In this document: in pieces, positions 46,635 to 57,236 of the stretch
Numbering within the stretch: position 1 is the first letter of the stretch
Layout of the letters: each line of letters opens with the position of its first letter
NCBI RefSeq assembly: GCF_008041835.1
Contig: NZ_VRYE01000062.1
Location: 1-64,000, forward strand
Direction: 5' to 3'
Source of the DNA: Ectopseudomonas mendocina
GTDB lineage: Bacteria; Pseudomonadota; Gammaproteobacteria; Pseudomonadales; Pseudomonadaceae
DNA: 64,000 nucleotides
Translations under genes and position numbers: made by a program
The notes under the pieces: model-generated
Seen by the model: only the letters and a program-made list of their open reading frames with translations
Told to the model about the DNA's origin: nothing
The model's database searches: none

Positions 46635-49430
46635 TCAGTGGGCTTCATCCCAGTTGGCGCCAACGCCGACTTCCACCAGCAGCGGCACATCCAGTTCCGC
46701 TGCGCCACTCATCAGGCGCTTGAGTTGGGCGCTGACTTCGTCGATCAGGTCTTCACGCACCTCCAGCACCAGTTCGTCGTGCACCTGCAGGATGATGCGC
46801 GCGTCGATGCCACTGTCCTGCAGCCAGCTGTCCACGGCGATCATCGCGCGCTTGATGATGTCCGCCGCCGTGCCCTGCATCGGTGCGTTGATCGCCGCGC
46901 GCTCGGCGCCCTTGCGCATGGCCTGGTTCTGCGCGTGGATTTCCGGCAGGTACAGGCGACGACCGTAGACCGTCTCGACATAGCCCTGCTCGGCGGCCTG
47001 GGCGCGGGTGCTTTCCATATAGGTCAGCACGCCGGGGTAACGGGCGAAGTAACGGTCGATGTAGGCCTGGGCCTCCTTGCGTTCGACGTCGATCTGTTTG
47101 GCCAGGCCGAAGGCGCTCATGCCGTAGATCAGGCCAAAGTTGATGGCCTTGGCCTTGCGCCGCTGATCACTGGTGACCTGATCCAGCGGCACACCGAACA
47201 CTTCGGCAGCCGTGGCCTTGTGCACGTCCAGATCATGGCGGAAGGCGTCCAGCAGACCTTCATCCTTGGCCAGATGAGCCATGATGCGCAGCTCGATCTG
47301 CGAGTAGTCCGCCGCCATCAGCTTGTAGCCCTTGGGCGCGACGAAGGCCTGGCGGATACGCCGGCCTTCGGCAGTGCGGATCGGGATGTTCTGCAGGTTA
47401 GGGTCGCTGGAGGACAGGCGGCCAGTGGCGGCCACCGCCTGGTGATAGCTGGTGTGGATGCGCCCGGTGCGCGGGTTGATCTGCTCCGGCAGCTTGTCGG
47501 TGTAGGTGCTCTTGAGTTTGCTCAGGCTGCGGTACTGCATGAGCACCTTGGGCAGCTCAAAGTCCTGCTCGGCCAGTTCGGCGAGCACCGCCTCGGCGGT
47601 GGAGGGCTGACCCTTGGCGGTCTTGCTGATCACCGGGTAGCCGAGCTTTTCATAGAGGATCACGCCCAGTTGCTTGGGCGAGGCCAGGTTGAATTCCTCA
47701 CCGGCGATCTCGAACGCCTTGCGCTCCAGCTCCACCAGTTTCTCGCCCAGCTCGACGCTCTGCTCGCCGAGCAGTTTGGCGTCGACCAGCGCGCCATTGC
47801 GCTCGATGCGCGCCAACACCGGTACCAGCGGGATTTCGATGTCGCGCAGCACCTTGGCCAGGGACGGCACGGCTTCGAGGCGTCCCCACAGCTCCTGGTG
47901 CAGGCGCAGGGTCACGTCGGCGTCCTCGGCGGCGTATGGGCCGGCCTGCTCCAGGGCTATCTGGTCGAAGGTCAGCTGCTTGGCGCCCTTGCCAGCGATG
48001 TCCTCGAAGCGGATGGTGCTGTGGTTCAGGTACTTCAGCGCCAGGCTGTCCATATCGTGACGGGTGGCGGTGGAGTCCAGCACATAGGATTCGAGCATGG
48101 TGTCGAAGGCCACGCCCTTTACGGTAATCGGTGTGCTGGCATTGGCCAGGACGTTGATGTCGTACTTGGCGTGCTGGCCAACCTTGGCCTTGGCCGGGTC
48201 TTCGAGGATCGGCTTGAGCGACTTGAGCACTGCATCGCGATCCAACTGCTGCGGCACGCCCATGTAGGAGTGCGCCAGCGGGATATAGGCCGCTTCGCCG
48301 GCCTTGACCGCGAAGGACAGGCCGACCAGTTGCGCCTGTTGCGCATCGACGCTGGTGGTCTCGCTGTCGAAGGCGATCAGCTCGGCCTGCTCCAGCTTCT
48401 TCAGCCAGGCGTCGAATTGCGCCTGCTCCAGTACCAGTTGGTAATCACCGTTGCTGGCTGGCGCTGGCTCGGCGGTTTCCTCAACGGTTTCCCCTGTCGG
48501 CTCGGCAAACAGATCGCCTGCCGGCGCAGCAGCCTTGGCCGCCAGTGCCTTGTTCTGCCGCAGCAGGTCGTCCAGCCAGTTCTTGAACTCCAGCTGGCCG
48601 TACAACTCGACCAGCGCAGCCAGATCCGGCTCGCCCGGATGCAGCGAGTCGATCTCGATATTCAGCGGTACGTCGGTCTTGATGGTCGCCAGCTGATAGG
48701 ACAGGTAAGCCATCTCGCGATGCTCTTCGAGCTTGGCCGGCAAGCTCTTGGCGCCGCGAATCGGCAGCTCGGGCACCTTGTCGAGGTTGGCATAGATCAC
48801 GTCGAGGCCACCGCCGACACCAACCAGCAGGCCGAGCGCGGTTTTTTCACCCACACCGGGCACGCCGGGAATGTTGTCGACCTTGTCGCCCATCAGCGCC
48901 AGGTAATCGATGATCAGCTCAGGCCCGACACCGAATTTCTCCTTTACGCCACCTTCGTCGTAGACGCTTCCGGTCATGGTGTTGACCAGCGTAACGTGCG
49001 GGCAGACCAGCTGCGCCATGTCCTTGTCGCCGGTGGAGATGACCACGTCGCGCTTTTCCGCAGCGGCCTGGCGGGCCAGGGTGCCGATCACGTCATCGGC
49101 CTCGACGCCCTCGACGCACAGCAGCGGCAGGCCGAGGGCACGCACGCTGGCATGCAGCGGCTCGACCTGGACGCGCAACTCGTCCGGCATGGACGGACGA
49201 TTGGCCTTGTACTCGGCGAACAGCTCATCGCGGAAGGTGCCGCCCTTGGCGTCGAAGACCACGGCAAACGGGCTGTTCGGATACTGCTTGCGCAGGCTCT
49301 TGAGCATGTTCAACACACCCTTCACCGCTCCGGTGGGCATGCCCCTGGAAGTGGTCAATGGCGGCAGGGCATGGAAGGCGCGGTATAGATACGAGGAACC
49401 GTCGACCAGAACGAGAGGGGCTTGGCTCAT
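46635..49430 (-). CDS. polA: DNA polymerase I
   Basis: A 931-residue repair and Okazaki-fragment polymerase. The 5'-3' exonuclease (about 1-295) has [20 protein letters not shown] and [14 protein letters not shown]. The 3'-5' proofreading domain has intact IAFDSETTS. The polymerase domain has [53 protein letters not shown] and [10 protein letters not shown]. The true start is ATG at 49430; an open frame continues to 49820 but only crosses the DUF2782 gene on the other strand. Confidence 0.97.
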   Translation of the reverse strand: MSQAPLVLVDGSSYLYRAFHALPPLTTSRGMPTGAVKGVLNMLKSLRKQYPNSPFAVVFDAKGGTFRDELFAEYKANRPSMPDELRVQVEPLHASVRALGLPLLCVEGVEADDVIGTLARQAAAEKRDVVISTGDKDMAQLVCPHVTLVNTMTGSVYDEGGVKEKFGVGPELIIDYLALMGDKVDNIPGVPGVGEKTALGLLVGVGGGLDVIYANLDKVPELPIRGAKSLPAKLEEHREMAYLSYQLATIKTDVPLNIEIDSLHPGEPDLAALVELYGQLEFKNWLDDLLRQNKALAAKAAAPAGDLFAEPTGETVEETAEPAPASNGDYQLVLEQAQFDAWLKKLEQAELIAFDSETTSVDAQQAQLVGLSFAVKAGEAAYIPLAHSYMGVPQQLDRDAVLKSLKPILEDPAKAKVGQHAKYDINVLANASTPITVKGVAFDTMLESYVLDSTATRHDMDSLALKYLNHSTIRFEDIAGKGAKQLTFDQIALEQAGPYAAEDADVTLRLHQELWGRLEAVPSLAKVLRDIEIPLVPVLARIERNGALVDAKLLGEQSVELGEKLVELERKAFEIAGEEFNLASPKQLGVILYEKLGYPVISKTAKGQPSTAEAVLAELAEQDFELPKVLMQYRSLSKLKSTYTDKLPEQINPRTGRIHTSYHQAVAATGRLSSSDPNLQNIPIRTAEGRRIRQAFVAPKGYKLMAADYSQIELRIMAHLAKDEGLLDAFRHDLDVHKATAAEVFGVPLDQVTSDQRRKAKAINFGLIYGMSAFGLAKQIDVERKEAQAYIDRYFARYPGVLTYMESTRAQAAEQGYVETVYGRRLYLPEIHAQNQAMRKGAERAAINAPMQGTAADIIKRAMIAVDSWLQDSGIDARIILQVHDELVLEVREDLIDEVSAQLKRLMSGAAELDVPLLVEVGVGANWDEAH

Positions 49431-49505
49431 GCGCGGGATCAACCTTTTCGGCGGGTGCAGCGGTAGAATAGCTGCATCGGTAAAAAACAAAGGAGCAAGG
49501 TTACC

Positions 49506-49790
49506 ATGGGTACAGTCAATCGCTTGTTGCTGGTCGGCCTGTTGGCCTGTGTTCCACTTGCCGCTCACGCCGAAGATCCGGTGTCTGCCGATCCCGATGT
49601 GACCATCCGCCAAGACGGCGACCGCACCATTCAGGAATACCGGGTCAATGGCTTCCTCTACGCCATCAAGGTCATCCCGAAGAACGGTAAACCCTATTTT
49701 CTCGTGCGCGCCGATGGCAGCGACGGCAACTTCGTACGTTCGGACGATCCGGACATGCTGATCCCCTCGTGGGAAATCTTTAGCTGGTAA
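49506..49790 (+). CDS. DUF2782 periplasmic protein
   Basis: A 94-residue exported protein. The signal peptide [20 protein letters not shown] ends at HA. The mature part ([40 protein letters not shown]) matches the DUF2782 family found between polA and thrB in pseudomonads. Function unknown. thrB starts 16 bases after its stop, suggesting one transcript. Confidence 0.9.
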   Translation: MGTVNRLLLVGLLACVPLAAHAEDPVSADPDVTIRQDGDRTIQEYRVNGFLYAIKVIPKNGKPYFLVRADGSDGNFVRSDDPDMLIPSWEIFSW

Positions 49791-49806
49791 GTCATTAAGG
49801 TCTGAT

Positions 49807-50757
49807 ATGTCGGTATTCACCCCCCTGGAGCGTCATCAGCTCGAAGTCTTCCTGGCGCCCTATGGGCTTGGCCGCTTGCGTGACTTCCAGGGCATTGCGG
49901 CGGGCAGCGAAAACAGCAACTTCTTCGTCAGTCTGGAACAGGGCGAGTACGTCCTGACCCTGGTCGAACGCGGCCCGGTGGCCGACCTGCCGTTTTTCAT
50001 CGAATTACTCGATGTGCTGCACGATGCCGGCCTGCCGGTGCCCTACGCCCTGCGCACGCAGGACGGCGAGGCGCTGCGCAGCCTGGCGGAGAAACCCGCG
50101 CTGCTGCAGCCAAGGCTGTCCGGCAAGCATGTGCGCGAGGCCAACGCCCATCACTGCCAGGAGGTGGGTGGTCTGCTGGCACGGATTCACCTGGCCACCC
50201 GTGACGCGCCCATCGAGCGGCGCAGTGACCGTGGCCTGGACTGGATGCTGGCCGAAGGCACGAGCCAGGCGCTGAAGCTCGATGACAAGTCTCAGCCACT
50301 ATTGCGTGATGCGCTGGCCGAGATCGCCGCGTTGAAGCCGCGCATCCTCGCATTGCCCCAGGCCAATCTGCATGCCGACCTGTTCCGCGACAACGCCCTG
50401 TTCGACGGCAACCACCTGGCCGGGGTGATCGACTTCTACAATGCCTGCTCGGGGCCGATGCTCTACGACCTGGCGATCACCCTCAACGACTGGTGCTCGC
50501 ACGAAGACGGCAGCCTCGACGGCGCTCGCGCCCGTGCGCTGCTCGGCGCCTATGCGGCTCTACGCCCGTTCAGCGCTGCCGAAGCGGAGCTGTGGCCGGT
50601 CATGCTTCGTGTGGCCTGCGTGCGCTTCTGGCTGTCACGCCTGATCGCCGCCGAGTCATTCGCCGGGCAGGAAGTGCTGATTCATGATCCGGCTGAGTTC
50701 CAGCGGCGCCTGGCGCAGCGCCAGCGGGTCGAACTGCCACTGCCGTTTGCCCTGTAG
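49807..50757 (+). CDS. thrB: Homoserine kinase ThrB, APH-fold type
   Basis: A 316-residue kinase that phosphorylates homoserine in threonine synthesis. It is the pseudomonad form with a choline-kinase/aminoglycoside phosphotransferase fold, not the GHMP type of E. coli. Motifs are [20 protein letters not shown], the catalytic loop [14 protein letters not shown] and metal site [12 protein letters not shown] at 49807 follows the DUF2782 gene closely. Confidence 0.95.
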   Translation: MSVFTPLERHQLEVFLAPYGLGRLRDFQGIAAGSENSNFFVSLEQGEYVLTLVERGPVADLPFFIELLDVLHDAGLPVPYALRTQDGEALRSLAEKPALLQPRLSGKHVREANAHHCQEVGGLLARIHLATRDAPIERRSDRGLDWMLAEGTSQALKLDDKSQPLLRDALAEIAALKPRILALPQANLHADLFRDNALFDGNHLAGVIDFYNACSGPMLYDLAITLNDWCSHEDGSLDGARARALLGAYAALRPFSAAEAELWPVMLRVACVRFWLSRLIAAESFAGQEVLIHDPAEFQRRLAQRQRVELPLPFAL

Positions 50758-50861
50758 CGGGATCAACCTGCCAAGCCGCCGCTCATGCACCGCGCACAGA
50801 TAAACGCTGCATGCCCTGACCCAGGTGCACGCGAAACGTATGCAGCTGCCCCGCAAAGGCC

Positions 50862-51806
50862 TTACAGGCTGCCCAGGCACTGAGCAAAGCCGGCGGCCAG
50901 GTTTTCCAGCAATTGCTCGTAGCCACTGGCATTGGCCGGCAAAGTGCCACCCAACGCATCGAGTTCGGCCAGTCTTACCGGCAACCCGGCGCTCAGGGTT
51001 TCCGCCAGGCGCGGGCGCAGCGGCGGCTCGCTGAACACGCAGCTCGGCCCTGCCTGTTGCAGCGTCTTGCGCATGGCCGCGACATGCCGGGCACCCGGCT
51101 GCACTTCGGTCAGCACGCTGAACACCCCGGCGTGCTTGAGGCCGTAAGCAGCCTCGAAATAATCGAAGGCTTCGTGGAAGACGAAATAGGGCTTGCCCTG
51201 CAAGGCGGCCAGTTGCGGGCGAATGCGGCCATCGAGCGCCTCCAGGCGTGCCTCGAAGGCTTGCAGATTGGCGGCGTAGCGGTCGGCGTTAGCGGTATCC
51301 AGCTTGGCCAGGTCTGCCGCCATGCGCGCAGCGATCACCTTGGCATTGTCGGCGGCCAACCACAGGTGGGCATCCAGACTGCCCGGACGATGATCGTGAT
51401 CATGCCCCAGCTCATCGCCGGCATGTTCGTGGCCATGATCATGCTCGTCATGGTCATGATCGTGTTCGTCGTGGCTATCGCCGAAGTGGCGCAGGGTCAT
51501 GCCGGGCAGGCTCTGCACAGCCACCTGTGGCTTGTCGCGGCTTTCCAGCACGCGCGGCAGGAAGCCTTCCATGTCCGGGCCGATCCAGTACAGCAGGTCG
51601 GCATCACGCACACGCCGTACATCGGACGGACGCAGCGCGTAGTGATGCGGTGAGGCGCCCGGCGGCAGCAACACGTCGGGTTCGCCAACGCCGTCCTGCA
51701 CCGCTGCGGCGATCAGTTGCAGCGGTTTGATACTGGTCAGCACACGCACTTCGGCCTGGGCGCTGGCGACGAAAAACAGGGTAAAGAGACAGAAAAGACG
51801 CAACAC
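50862..51806 (-). CDS. znuA: Zinc ABC transporter substrate-binding protein ZnuA
   Basis: A 314-residue periplasmic zinc receptor. The signal peptide is LRLFCLFTLFFVASAQA. Zinc ligands fit PPGASPHHYALRPSDV (first His), YFVFHEAFDYFEAAYGL and the C-terminal LAELDALGG Asp. A long His/Asp-rich loop (about residues 112-140, HDEHDHDHDEHDHGHEH) probably captures zinc. The start is GTG at 51806. It is divergent from zur-znuCB and shares the intergenic Zur-box candidate. Confidence 0.95.
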   Translation of the reverse strand: MLRLFCLFTLFFVASAQAEVRVLTSIKPLQLIAAAVQDGVGEPDVLLPPGASPHHYALRPSDVRRVRDADLLYWIGPDMEGFLPRVLESRDKPQVAVQSLPGMTLRHFGDSHDEHDHDHDEHDHGHEHAGDELGHDHDHRPGSLDAHLWLAADNAKVIAARMAADLAKLDTANADRYAANLQAFEARLEALDGRIRPQLAALQGKPYFVFHEAFDYFEAAYGLKHAGVFSVLTEVQPGARHVAAMRKTLQQAGPSCVFSEPPLRPRLAETLSAGLPVRLAELDALGGTLPANASGYEQLLENLAAGFAQCLGSL

Positions 51807-51833
51807 GGGGCATACTCGAATGGAATTGAACAG

Positions 51834-51846
51834 GTAATATAATAAC
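51834..51846. promoter_or_regulatory. Candidate Zur box
   Basis: GTAATATAATAAC, an AT-rich imperfect palindrome, lies in the 66-base gap between divergent znuA and zur. It is the most A/T-rich site in the region and resembles Fur/Zur operators (GTTATAATATAAC). It would let Zur control both sides. Confidence 0.65.
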
Positions 51847-51872
51847 GTCTCTCACTCGCTCCGTCCTTGCCC

Positions 51873-52358
51873 ATGATCGATACCCCCCTGGCTGCACGCC
51901 CCCACGATCACTCCCGCTGCGTCAGCCATGCGCTGGCCGAAGCCGAAGCCATCTGTGCGCGCCAGGGTCTGCGCCTGACTGCCCTGCGCAAGCGTGTGCT
52001 GGAGCTGGTCTGGGCCAGCCACAAGCCGCTCGGCGCCTACGACATCCTCGGCGTGCTGAGCGACGAAGACGGTCGCCGCGCCGCGCCGCCCACCGTTTAC
52101 CGCGCGCTGGACTTCCTCCTGGAAAACGGCCTGGTGCACCGCATCGCCTCGCTCAACGCCTTCGTCGGTTGCAGCCACCCGGAGCACGCGCACCAGGGCC
52201 AGTTCCTGATCTGCCGTAGCTGCCATGCGGCGACCGAACTGGAGCAACCGGCGATCAGCCAGGCCATTGTCGACGGCGCGGCCGGTGTCGGTTTCGCCGT
52301 GGAAAGCCAGACCGTGGAAGTGGTTGGCCTCTGCGCAGGCTGCAAGGGCGCGGCATGA
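51873..52358 (+). CDS. zur: Zinc uptake regulator Zur (Np20)
   Basis: A 161-residue Fur-family repressor. The N-terminal winged helix ([38 protein letters not shown]) is followed by a dimerisation and metal domain. Structural zinc cysteines are CRSC and CAGC; the regulatory site is near [19 protein letters not shown] at 51873 was chosen over a TTG two codons earlier. Its stop overlaps the znuC start (ATGA). Confidence 0.94.
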   Translation: MIDTPLAARPHDHSRCVSHALAEAEAICARQGLRLTALRKRVLELVWASHKPLGAYDILGVLSDEDGRRAAPPTVYRALDFLLENGLVHRIASLNAFVGCSHPEHAHQGQFLICRSCHAATELEQPAISQAIVDGAAGVGFAVESQTVEVVGLCAGCKGAA

Positions 52359-53143
52359 GCGAAGCATTGATCCGTCTCGACGGCGTCGCTGTCAGCTTCA
52401 ATGGCCAGCCGGTACTGGACGACGTGCAGCTGAGCGTACAACCCGGTGAGATCGTCACCCTGATCGGCCCCAACGGCGCCGGCAAGACGACTCTGGTGCG
52501 CGTGGTGCTCGGCCTGCTCCAGCCCGACAGCGGTAACGTGCGCCGGGCGCCACGCCTGCGCATTGGCTACATGCCGCAAAAGCTCCATGTCGACGCCACC
52601 CTGCCGCTGTCGGTGCTGCGCTTTCTGCGTCTGGTGCCGGGAGTGGATCGCCAGCGCGCGCTGGCAGCGCTGGCTGAAGTCGGCGCCGAACAGGTGATCG
52701 ACAGCCCGCTACAGAGCATTTCCGGTGGCGAGATGCAGCGCGTGCTGCTGGCCCGCGCCCTGCTGCGCGAGCCGCAGTTGCTGGTACTCGACGAGCCGGT
52801 GCAGGGCGTCGACGTCGCCGGCCAGGCCGAACTGTACCGGCTGATCTCGCGGCTGCGCGAGCGCCACGGCTGCGGCGTGCTGATGGTCTCGCACGACCTG
52901 CATCTGGTGATGAGCGCCACCGATCAGGTGGTCTGCCTCAACCGTCATGTCTGCTGTTCCGGACACCCGGAGCAGGTCAGCGGTGATCCAGCCTTCATCG
53001 AACTGTTCGGCCAGGACGCCAAGAGCCTGGCCGTCTATCACCATCATCACGACCACGATCACGACCTGCATGGCGGCGTGGTCAAGCCCGGCCTGACCAT
53101 TCATGGCCCGGCTCACGTCCACGGCCCGAACTGTAAACATTGA
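52355..53143 (+). CDS. znuC: Zinc ABC transporter ATPase ZnuC
   Basis: A 262-residue ATPase. Walker A is GPNGAGKTT, the signature is SISGGEMQR, Walker B is [12 protein letters not shown], and the H-loop is VSHDLHLVM. The C-terminal tail from about residue 228 is rich in histidine ([22 protein letters not shown]) and could bind zinc. It overlaps zur by four bases and znuB by one. Confidence 0.96.
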   Translation: MSEALIRLDGVAVSFNGQPVLDDVQLSVQPGEIVTLIGPNGAGKTTLVRVVLGLLQPDSGNVRRAPRLRIGYMPQKLHVDATLPLSVLRFLRLVPGVDRQRALAALAEVGAEQVIDSPLQSISGGEMQRVLLARALLREPQLLVLDEPVQGVDVAGQAELYRLISRLRERHGCGVLMVSHDLHLVMSATDQVVCLNRHVCCSGHPEQVSGDPAFIELFGQDAKSLAVYHHHHDHDHDLHGGVVKPGLTIHGPAHVHGPNCKH

Positions 53144-53931
53144 TGCCTGACTTTCTCCTCAACGCCCTGCTCGCCGGTCTGGCGCTGGCCCTGGTGGCTG
53201 GCCCGCTCGGCTCCTTCGTGGTCTGGCGGCGCATGGCCTATTTCGGCGACACGCTGTCCCATGCCGCCCTGCTCGGCGTGGCACTGGGGCTGATGCTCGA
53301 CGTCAGCCCGACCCTGACGGTAACCGTCGGCTGCATATTGCTCGCCGTGCTGCTGGTGACGCTGCAGCAGCGCCAGCCGCTGGCTTCCGACACCCTGCTG
53401 GGCATTCTCGCCCACAGCACCCTGTCGCTGGGCCTGGTGGCGCTGAGCTTCATGCATGACGTGCGCATCGACCTGATGAGCTACCTGTTCGGCGACCTGC
53501 TCGCCGTCAGCCCCACCGACCTGGCCTGGATCATCGGCGGTAGCGCGTTGGTGCTGGCGCTGCTGGCCTGGCTGTGGCGGCCGCTGTTGGCGATCACCGT
53601 GCACGAGGAGCTGGCGCGGGTCGAAGGCCTGCCGGTAGCAGCGATCCGCCTGGCGCTGATGCTGCTGATCGCCGTGGTGATCGCCGTGGCGATGAAGATC
53701 GTCGGCGTGCTGCTGATCACCTCGCTGCTGATCATCCCCGCCGCCGCCGCCCAGCGCCACGCGCGCACGCCGGAGCAGATGGCCGTCGGCGCCAGCCTGC
53801 TCGGCCTGCTTGCAGTGTGCTGCGGCCTGGCGCTGTCCTGGTATCAGGACACGCCCGCCGGGCCATCCATCGTGGTCAGCGCTGCCGCGCTGTTCCTCGC
53901 CAGCTTCGCCCTGCCCAAGCGCAACGGCTGA
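53143..53931 (+). CDS. znuB: Zinc ABC transporter permease ZnuB
   Basis: A 262-residue ABC-3 family permease with seven to eight helices (VAGPLGSFVVWRRMAYFGDT, SHAALLGVALGLML, VGVLLITSLLIIPAAAAQRH). It forms the membrane channel with ZnuC and ZnuA. ATG at 53143 overlaps the znuC stop; the frame also opens one codon earlier with TTG. Confidence 0.96.
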   Translation: MPDFLLNALLAGLALALVAGPLGSFVVWRRMAYFGDTLSHAALLGVALGLMLDVSPTLTVTVGCILLAVLLVTLQQRQPLASDTLLGILAHSTLSLGLVALSFMHDVRIDLMSYLFGDLLAVSPTDLAWIIGGSALVLALLAWLWRPLLAITVHEELARVEGLPVAAIRLALMLLIAVVIAVAMKIVGVLLITSLLIIPAAAAQRHARTPEQMAVGASLLGLLAVCCGLALSWYQDTPAGPSIVVSAAALFLASFALPKRNG

Positions 53932-54041
53932 TGCTTGATTGCACGGGTTCCGGACTCACAACGCTCCCGTAGGGCGGCGTGAAATCAGTGGGGCAACGCT
54001 GTATGATTGCGCATTTTTTGCACAAACCGAGACGTAGACGC

Positions 54042-54413
54042 ATGAAGTCGTTCGTTTTTAACGGCCTGCTGATCGGCCTGGCACTGCTGCTGGCCGCCTG
54101 CCAAAGCGCGCCGCACGGCATCGACACACTGACGCCAGCCTTCCAGCAGATCGAACAACGCCTCGACGCAGCCGACCTGGACGGGGCCCGTGAGCAGCTC
54201 GTTGCTCTTGAGCCACGCGCCGGCCAGGACGAACGCCTGCTGCAGTATCAACGACGCCTAGCCGATGCCTACATGCTGCAAGGGCGCGAAGCGTTGCAGC
54301 GTGGCGATCTCGACGCCGCAGGCAAAGCCCTCAGCCAGGCGCGCAGCCTGCTGCCCGACGCACCCGCACTGGGCAGCGATGTACGCCAGACGCTGGAACA
54401 GGCCCGGCAATGA
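54042..54413 (+). CDS. Small TPR-like lipoprotein
   Basis: A 123-residue predicted lipoprotein. MKSFVFNGLLIGLALLLAAC ends in the lipobox LAAC. The mature part has repeated helix pairs (DAADLDGAREQLVALEPRAG, LQRGDLDAAGKALSQARSLL) like short TPR units. Function unknown. A homologue sits between znuB and metN in P. aeruginosa. ATG at 54042 was chosen for the lipoprotein signal. Confidence 0.83.
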   Translation: MKSFVFNGLLIGLALLLAACQSAPHGIDTLTPAFQQIEQRLDAADLDGAREQLVALEPRAGQDERLLQYQRRLADAYMLQGREALQRGDLDAAGKALSQARSLLPDAPALGSDVRQTLEQARQ

Positions 54414-54478
54414 GCCTGGCCTTTTAATGCCATTTTGAAATAACCATAGGCCAACAAAGATTTTCTCGGCCTAAACAA

Positions 54479-54516
54479 CGCCGGGTAGACTAGCGCCCCT
54501 TTGCGCCCACCCGGCG
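54479..54516 (+). promoter_or_regulatory. Hairpin and possible promoter upstream of metN
   Basis: CGCCGGGT (54479-54486) pairs with ACCCGGCG (54509-54516), and TAGACT at 54486-54491 resembles a pseudomonad -10. No clear -35 or SAM riboswitch is seen. The site is weakly supported. Confidence 0.3.
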
Positions 54517-54577
54517 CCCGATGGCCGGCCCATCCATCTTGGGGCTCGCCCTTGAACACACCCAAAAGGTCGTTCGC

Positions 54578-55585
54578 GTGATCCAGTTTCAATCCGTCCA
54601 CAAGGCCTACCGCGTCGCGGGCCGCGAGATTCCGGCGCTGCAGCCCACCACGCTGCAGATCGGCAGCGGTCAGGTGTTCGGCATTATTGGCCACTCCGGC
54701 GCCGGCAAGAGCACCCTGCTACGCCTGATCAACCGCCTGGAGGAACCCTCCGGCGGACGCATCGAGATCGATGGCGTCGACGTCACCGCCCTCGATGCGG
54801 GCGGCCTGCGCCGCTTCCGCCAGCAGGTCGGGATGATCTTCCAGCACTTCAACCTGCTGTCGTCGAAGACCGTCGCCGACAACATTGCCATGCCGTTGCG
54901 CCTGGCCGGCGAGCTGAACCGTAGCGAGATCGACACCCGCGTTGCCGAACTGCTGGCCCGCGTCGGCCTGCAGGATCACGCCAACAAATACCCGGCGCAG
55001 CTCTCCGGCGGGCAGAAACAGCGTGTCGGCATCGCCCGTGCGCTGAGCACGCGACCAAAGATCCTCTTGTGCGACGAGGCCACCAGCGCACTCGACCCGC
55101 AGACCACCACCGCCGTGCTGCACCTGCTGGCCGAGATCAACCGCGAGCTGGGTCTGACCATCGTGCTGATCACCCACGAGATGGACGTGATCCGCCGCGT
55201 CTGCGACCGCGTGGCGGTGATGGATGCCGGTGTCATCGTCGAGGAAGGCCCGGTGGCCGAGGTGTTCCTGCACCCGCAGCACCCGACCACCAAGCGTTTC
55301 GTGCAGGAGTCCGAGCACGTCGACGAGGCCGAGCAGCGTGACGACTTCGCCCATGTCGAAGGCCGTATCCTGCGCCTGACCTTCCAGGGCGAGGCCACCT
55401 ACGCCCCGCTGCTGGGCACCGTAGCCCGTGAGACCGGGGTGGACTACAGCATCCTCGCCGGGCGCATCGACCGCATCAAGGACACCCCCTACGGCCAGCT
55501 GACCCTGGCCCTGACCGGCGGAGACATCGACGCTGCGCTGGCGCGTTTCCAAGCCGCCGACGTGCATCTGGAGGTACTGCGCTGA
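54578..55585 (+). CDS. metN: Methionine ABC transporter ATPase MetN
   Basis: A 335-residue ATPase. Walker A is GHSGAGKST, the Q-loop is [10 protein letters not shown], the signature is QLSGGQKQR, Walker B is [11 protein letters not shown], and the H-loop is THEMDV. The C-terminal NIL domain (about 260-335) senses methionine and inhibits transport in this family. GTG at 54578 gives the family start ([12 protein letters not shown]). Its TGA overlaps the metI ATG by one base. Confidence 0.95.
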   Translation: MIQFQSVHKAYRVAGREIPALQPTTLQIGSGQVFGIIGHSGAGKSTLLRLINRLEEPSGGRIEIDGVDVTALDAGGLRRFRQQVGMIFQHFNLLSSKTVADNIAMPLRLAGELNRSEIDTRVAELLARVGLQDHANKYPAQLSGGQKQRVGIARALSTRPKILLCDEATSALDPQTTTAVLHLLAEINRELGLTIVLITHEMDVIRRVCDRVAVMDAGVIVEEGPVAEVFLHPQHPTTKRFVQESEHVDEAEQRDDFAHVEGRILRLTFQGEATYAPLLGTVARETGVDYSILAGRIDRIKDTPYGQLTLALTGGDIDAALARFQAADVHLEVLR

Positions 55586-56253
55586 TGCTCGAACAACTGC
55601 TGCCCAACGTGTTCTGGCCGGAAATCTGGCAGGCCAGCCTCGACACCCTGAACATGCTGCTCGGCTCGATGCTGTTCACCGTGCTGCTCGGCCTGCCGCT
55701 CGGTGTGCTGCTGTTTCTCACCGGCCCGCGTCAGCTGTTCGAACAGAAGGCTCTGTATGGCGCGCTGTCGCTGGTGGTGAACATCCTGCGCTCGGTGCCC
55801 TTCGTCATCCTGCTGATCCTGATGATTCCCTTCACCGAGCTGCTGGTCGGCACCTCGCTGGGCGTCGCCGGCGCCATCCCGCCGCTGGTGGTGGGCGCCA
55901 CGCCGTTCTTCGCGCGCCTGGTGGAAACCGCCCTGCGTGAAGTCGAGCGCGGCATCATCGAGGCGACCCAGGCGATGGGCGCCAGCACCTGGCAGATCAT
56001 CACCCGCGCGCTGCTGCCCGAGGCGCTGCCCGGCCTGCTCGCGGCCACCACCGTCACCGCGATTACCCTGGTGTCCTACACCGCCATGAGCGGCCTGATC
56101 GGCGGCGGCGGCCTCGGCGATCTGGCCGTACGCTACGGTTACCAGCGCTACCAGCCGGACGTGATGGCGGTGACCGTGATCCTGCTGTTGATTCTGGTGC
56201 AAGTGCTGCAGATGGTCGGTGACCGCCTGGTGGTGCATTTTTCTCGCAAGTAA
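55585..56253 (+). CDS. metI: Methionine ABC transporter permease MetI
   Basis: A 222-residue permease with five helices. The EAA-type loop is IIEATQAMGASTWQIITRAL, and other segments are LRSVPFVILLILMIPFTELL and SYTAMSGLIGGGGLGDLAVR. It couples MetN to the D-methionine/L-methionine receptor MetQ. Start and stop positions form a tight metNIQ operon. Confidence 0.95.
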   Translation: MLEQLLPNVFWPEIWQASLDTLNMLLGSMLFTVLLGLPLGVLLFLTGPRQLFEQKALYGALSLVVNILRSVPFVILLILMIPFTELLVGTSLGVAGAIPPLVVGATPFFARLVETALREVERGIIEATQAMGASTWQIITRALLPEALPGLLAATTVTAITLVSYTAMSGLIGGGGLGDLAVRYGYQRYQPDVMAVTVILLLILVQVLQMVGDRLVVHFSRK

Positions 56254-56317
56254 TCCCAACAAGCGGCGACTCGCCACCCGCGAGAGCCGCGCCAACCTTC
56301 CCAAAAGGAATCTTGAA

Positions 56318-57088
56318 ATGAAGAAGCTGCTGACTGCCATCGCCGCCTGCGCGGCCTTCTCGGCCCAGGCCGAAACCCTCAACGTCGCCGCCACCCCGGT
56401 GCCGCACGCGGAGATCCTCGAGCTCGTCAAACCGGCCCTGGCCAAAGAAGGCGTGGAGCTGAAGGTGCGCGTGTTCACCGACTACGTGCAGCCCAACCTG
56501 CAGGTGCAGCAAGGCAACCTCGACGCCAACTTCTTCCAACACCAGCCGTACCTGGACGAGTTCAACGCCAGCCGCAAGACCGAGCTGGTCAGCGTTGCCG
56601 GCGTACACGTCGAGCCCTTCGGCGCCTACTCGAGCAAGATCAAGAACCTGAGCGAGCTGCCGCAAGGCGCCACCGTGGCCATCCCCAACGATGCCACCAA
56701 CGGCGGTCGCGCCCTGCTGCTGCTGCAGAAAGCCGGCGTGATCACCCTCAAGCCGGAAGCCGGCATCCTCGCCACGCCGAAGGACATCGTCGAAAACCCG
56801 AAAGGCATCAAGGTGCGTGAACTGGAAGCAGCTACCCTGCCGCGCGTGCTGAGCCAGGTCGATCTCGCCCTGATCAACACCAACTACGCCCTGGAAGCCA
56901 AGCTGAACCCGACCCAGGATGCCCTGGCCATCGAAGGCAGCGACTCGCCCTACGTGAACATTCTGGTGACCCGCGCCGACAACAAGGACAGCGACGCCGT
57001 GCAGAAGCTGGTCAAGGCCCTGCACAGCGCCGAGGTCAAGCAGTTCATCGAAGAGAAGTACCAGGGCGCCGTGGTCCCGGCGTTCTGA
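56318..57088 (+). CDS. metQ: Methionine-binding protein MetQ
   Basis: A 256-residue NlpA-family receptor. The signal peptide MKKLLTAIAACAAFSAQA gives mature ETLNVAATPVPHAEILE. There is no lipobox Cys, so it is a soluble periplasmic protein rather than a lipoprotein. QGNLDANFFQHQPYLDEFNA and PNDATNGGRALLLLQKAGVI are typical of the family. It is followed by a terminator. Confidence 0.94.
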   Translation: MKKLLTAIAACAAFSAQAETLNVAATPVPHAEILELVKPALAKEGVELKVRVFTDYVQPNLQVQQGNLDANFFQHQPYLDEFNASRKTELVSVAGVHVEPFGAYSSKIKNLSELPQGATVAIPNDATNGGRALLLLQKAGVITLKPEAGILATPKDIVENPKGIKVRELEAATLPRVLSQVDLALINTNYALEAKLNPTQDALAIEGSDSPYVNILVTRADNKDSDAVQKLVKALHSAEVKQFIEEKYQGAVVPAF

Positions 57089-57117
57089 TCGCCGCCGACC
57101 GCTTTTGCTGTAACCAA

Positions 57118-57150
57118 TGCCGCGCCGCTGCAAAGCCGCGCGGCATTTTT
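57118..57150 (+). terminator. Rho-independent terminator after metQ
   Basis: GCCGCGC / GCGCGGC with an inner loop is followed by ATTTTT, 30 bases past the metQ stop. It closes the metNIQ transcript. Confidence 0.88.
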
Positions 57151-57214
57151 ATGTGTGGAACCTAGCGGCCAGTCCCCCGCGATCCATAGCGCTCACCTGG
57201 CACCGACGCCAGCG

Positions 57215-57236
57215 CCCCGGATTGCATCCGGGCTAC
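57215..57236. repeat. Half copy of the CCCGGAT repeat at a gene end
   Basis: CCCCGGATTGCATCCGGGCT (then AC) matches the right arm of the repeat at 23009-23068. It supplies the stop codon of the LysR gene (CTA on this strand at 57233-57235). Confidence 0.8.

Noticed and set aside
46638..49388. 916-codon frame opposite polA
   Set aside because: Antisense shadow of polA created by codon bias; no recognisable domain.
54414..54577. SAM riboswitch before metNIQ
   Set aside because: No SAM-I, SAM-II or SAM-IV consensus could be seen; only one GC hairpin is present.
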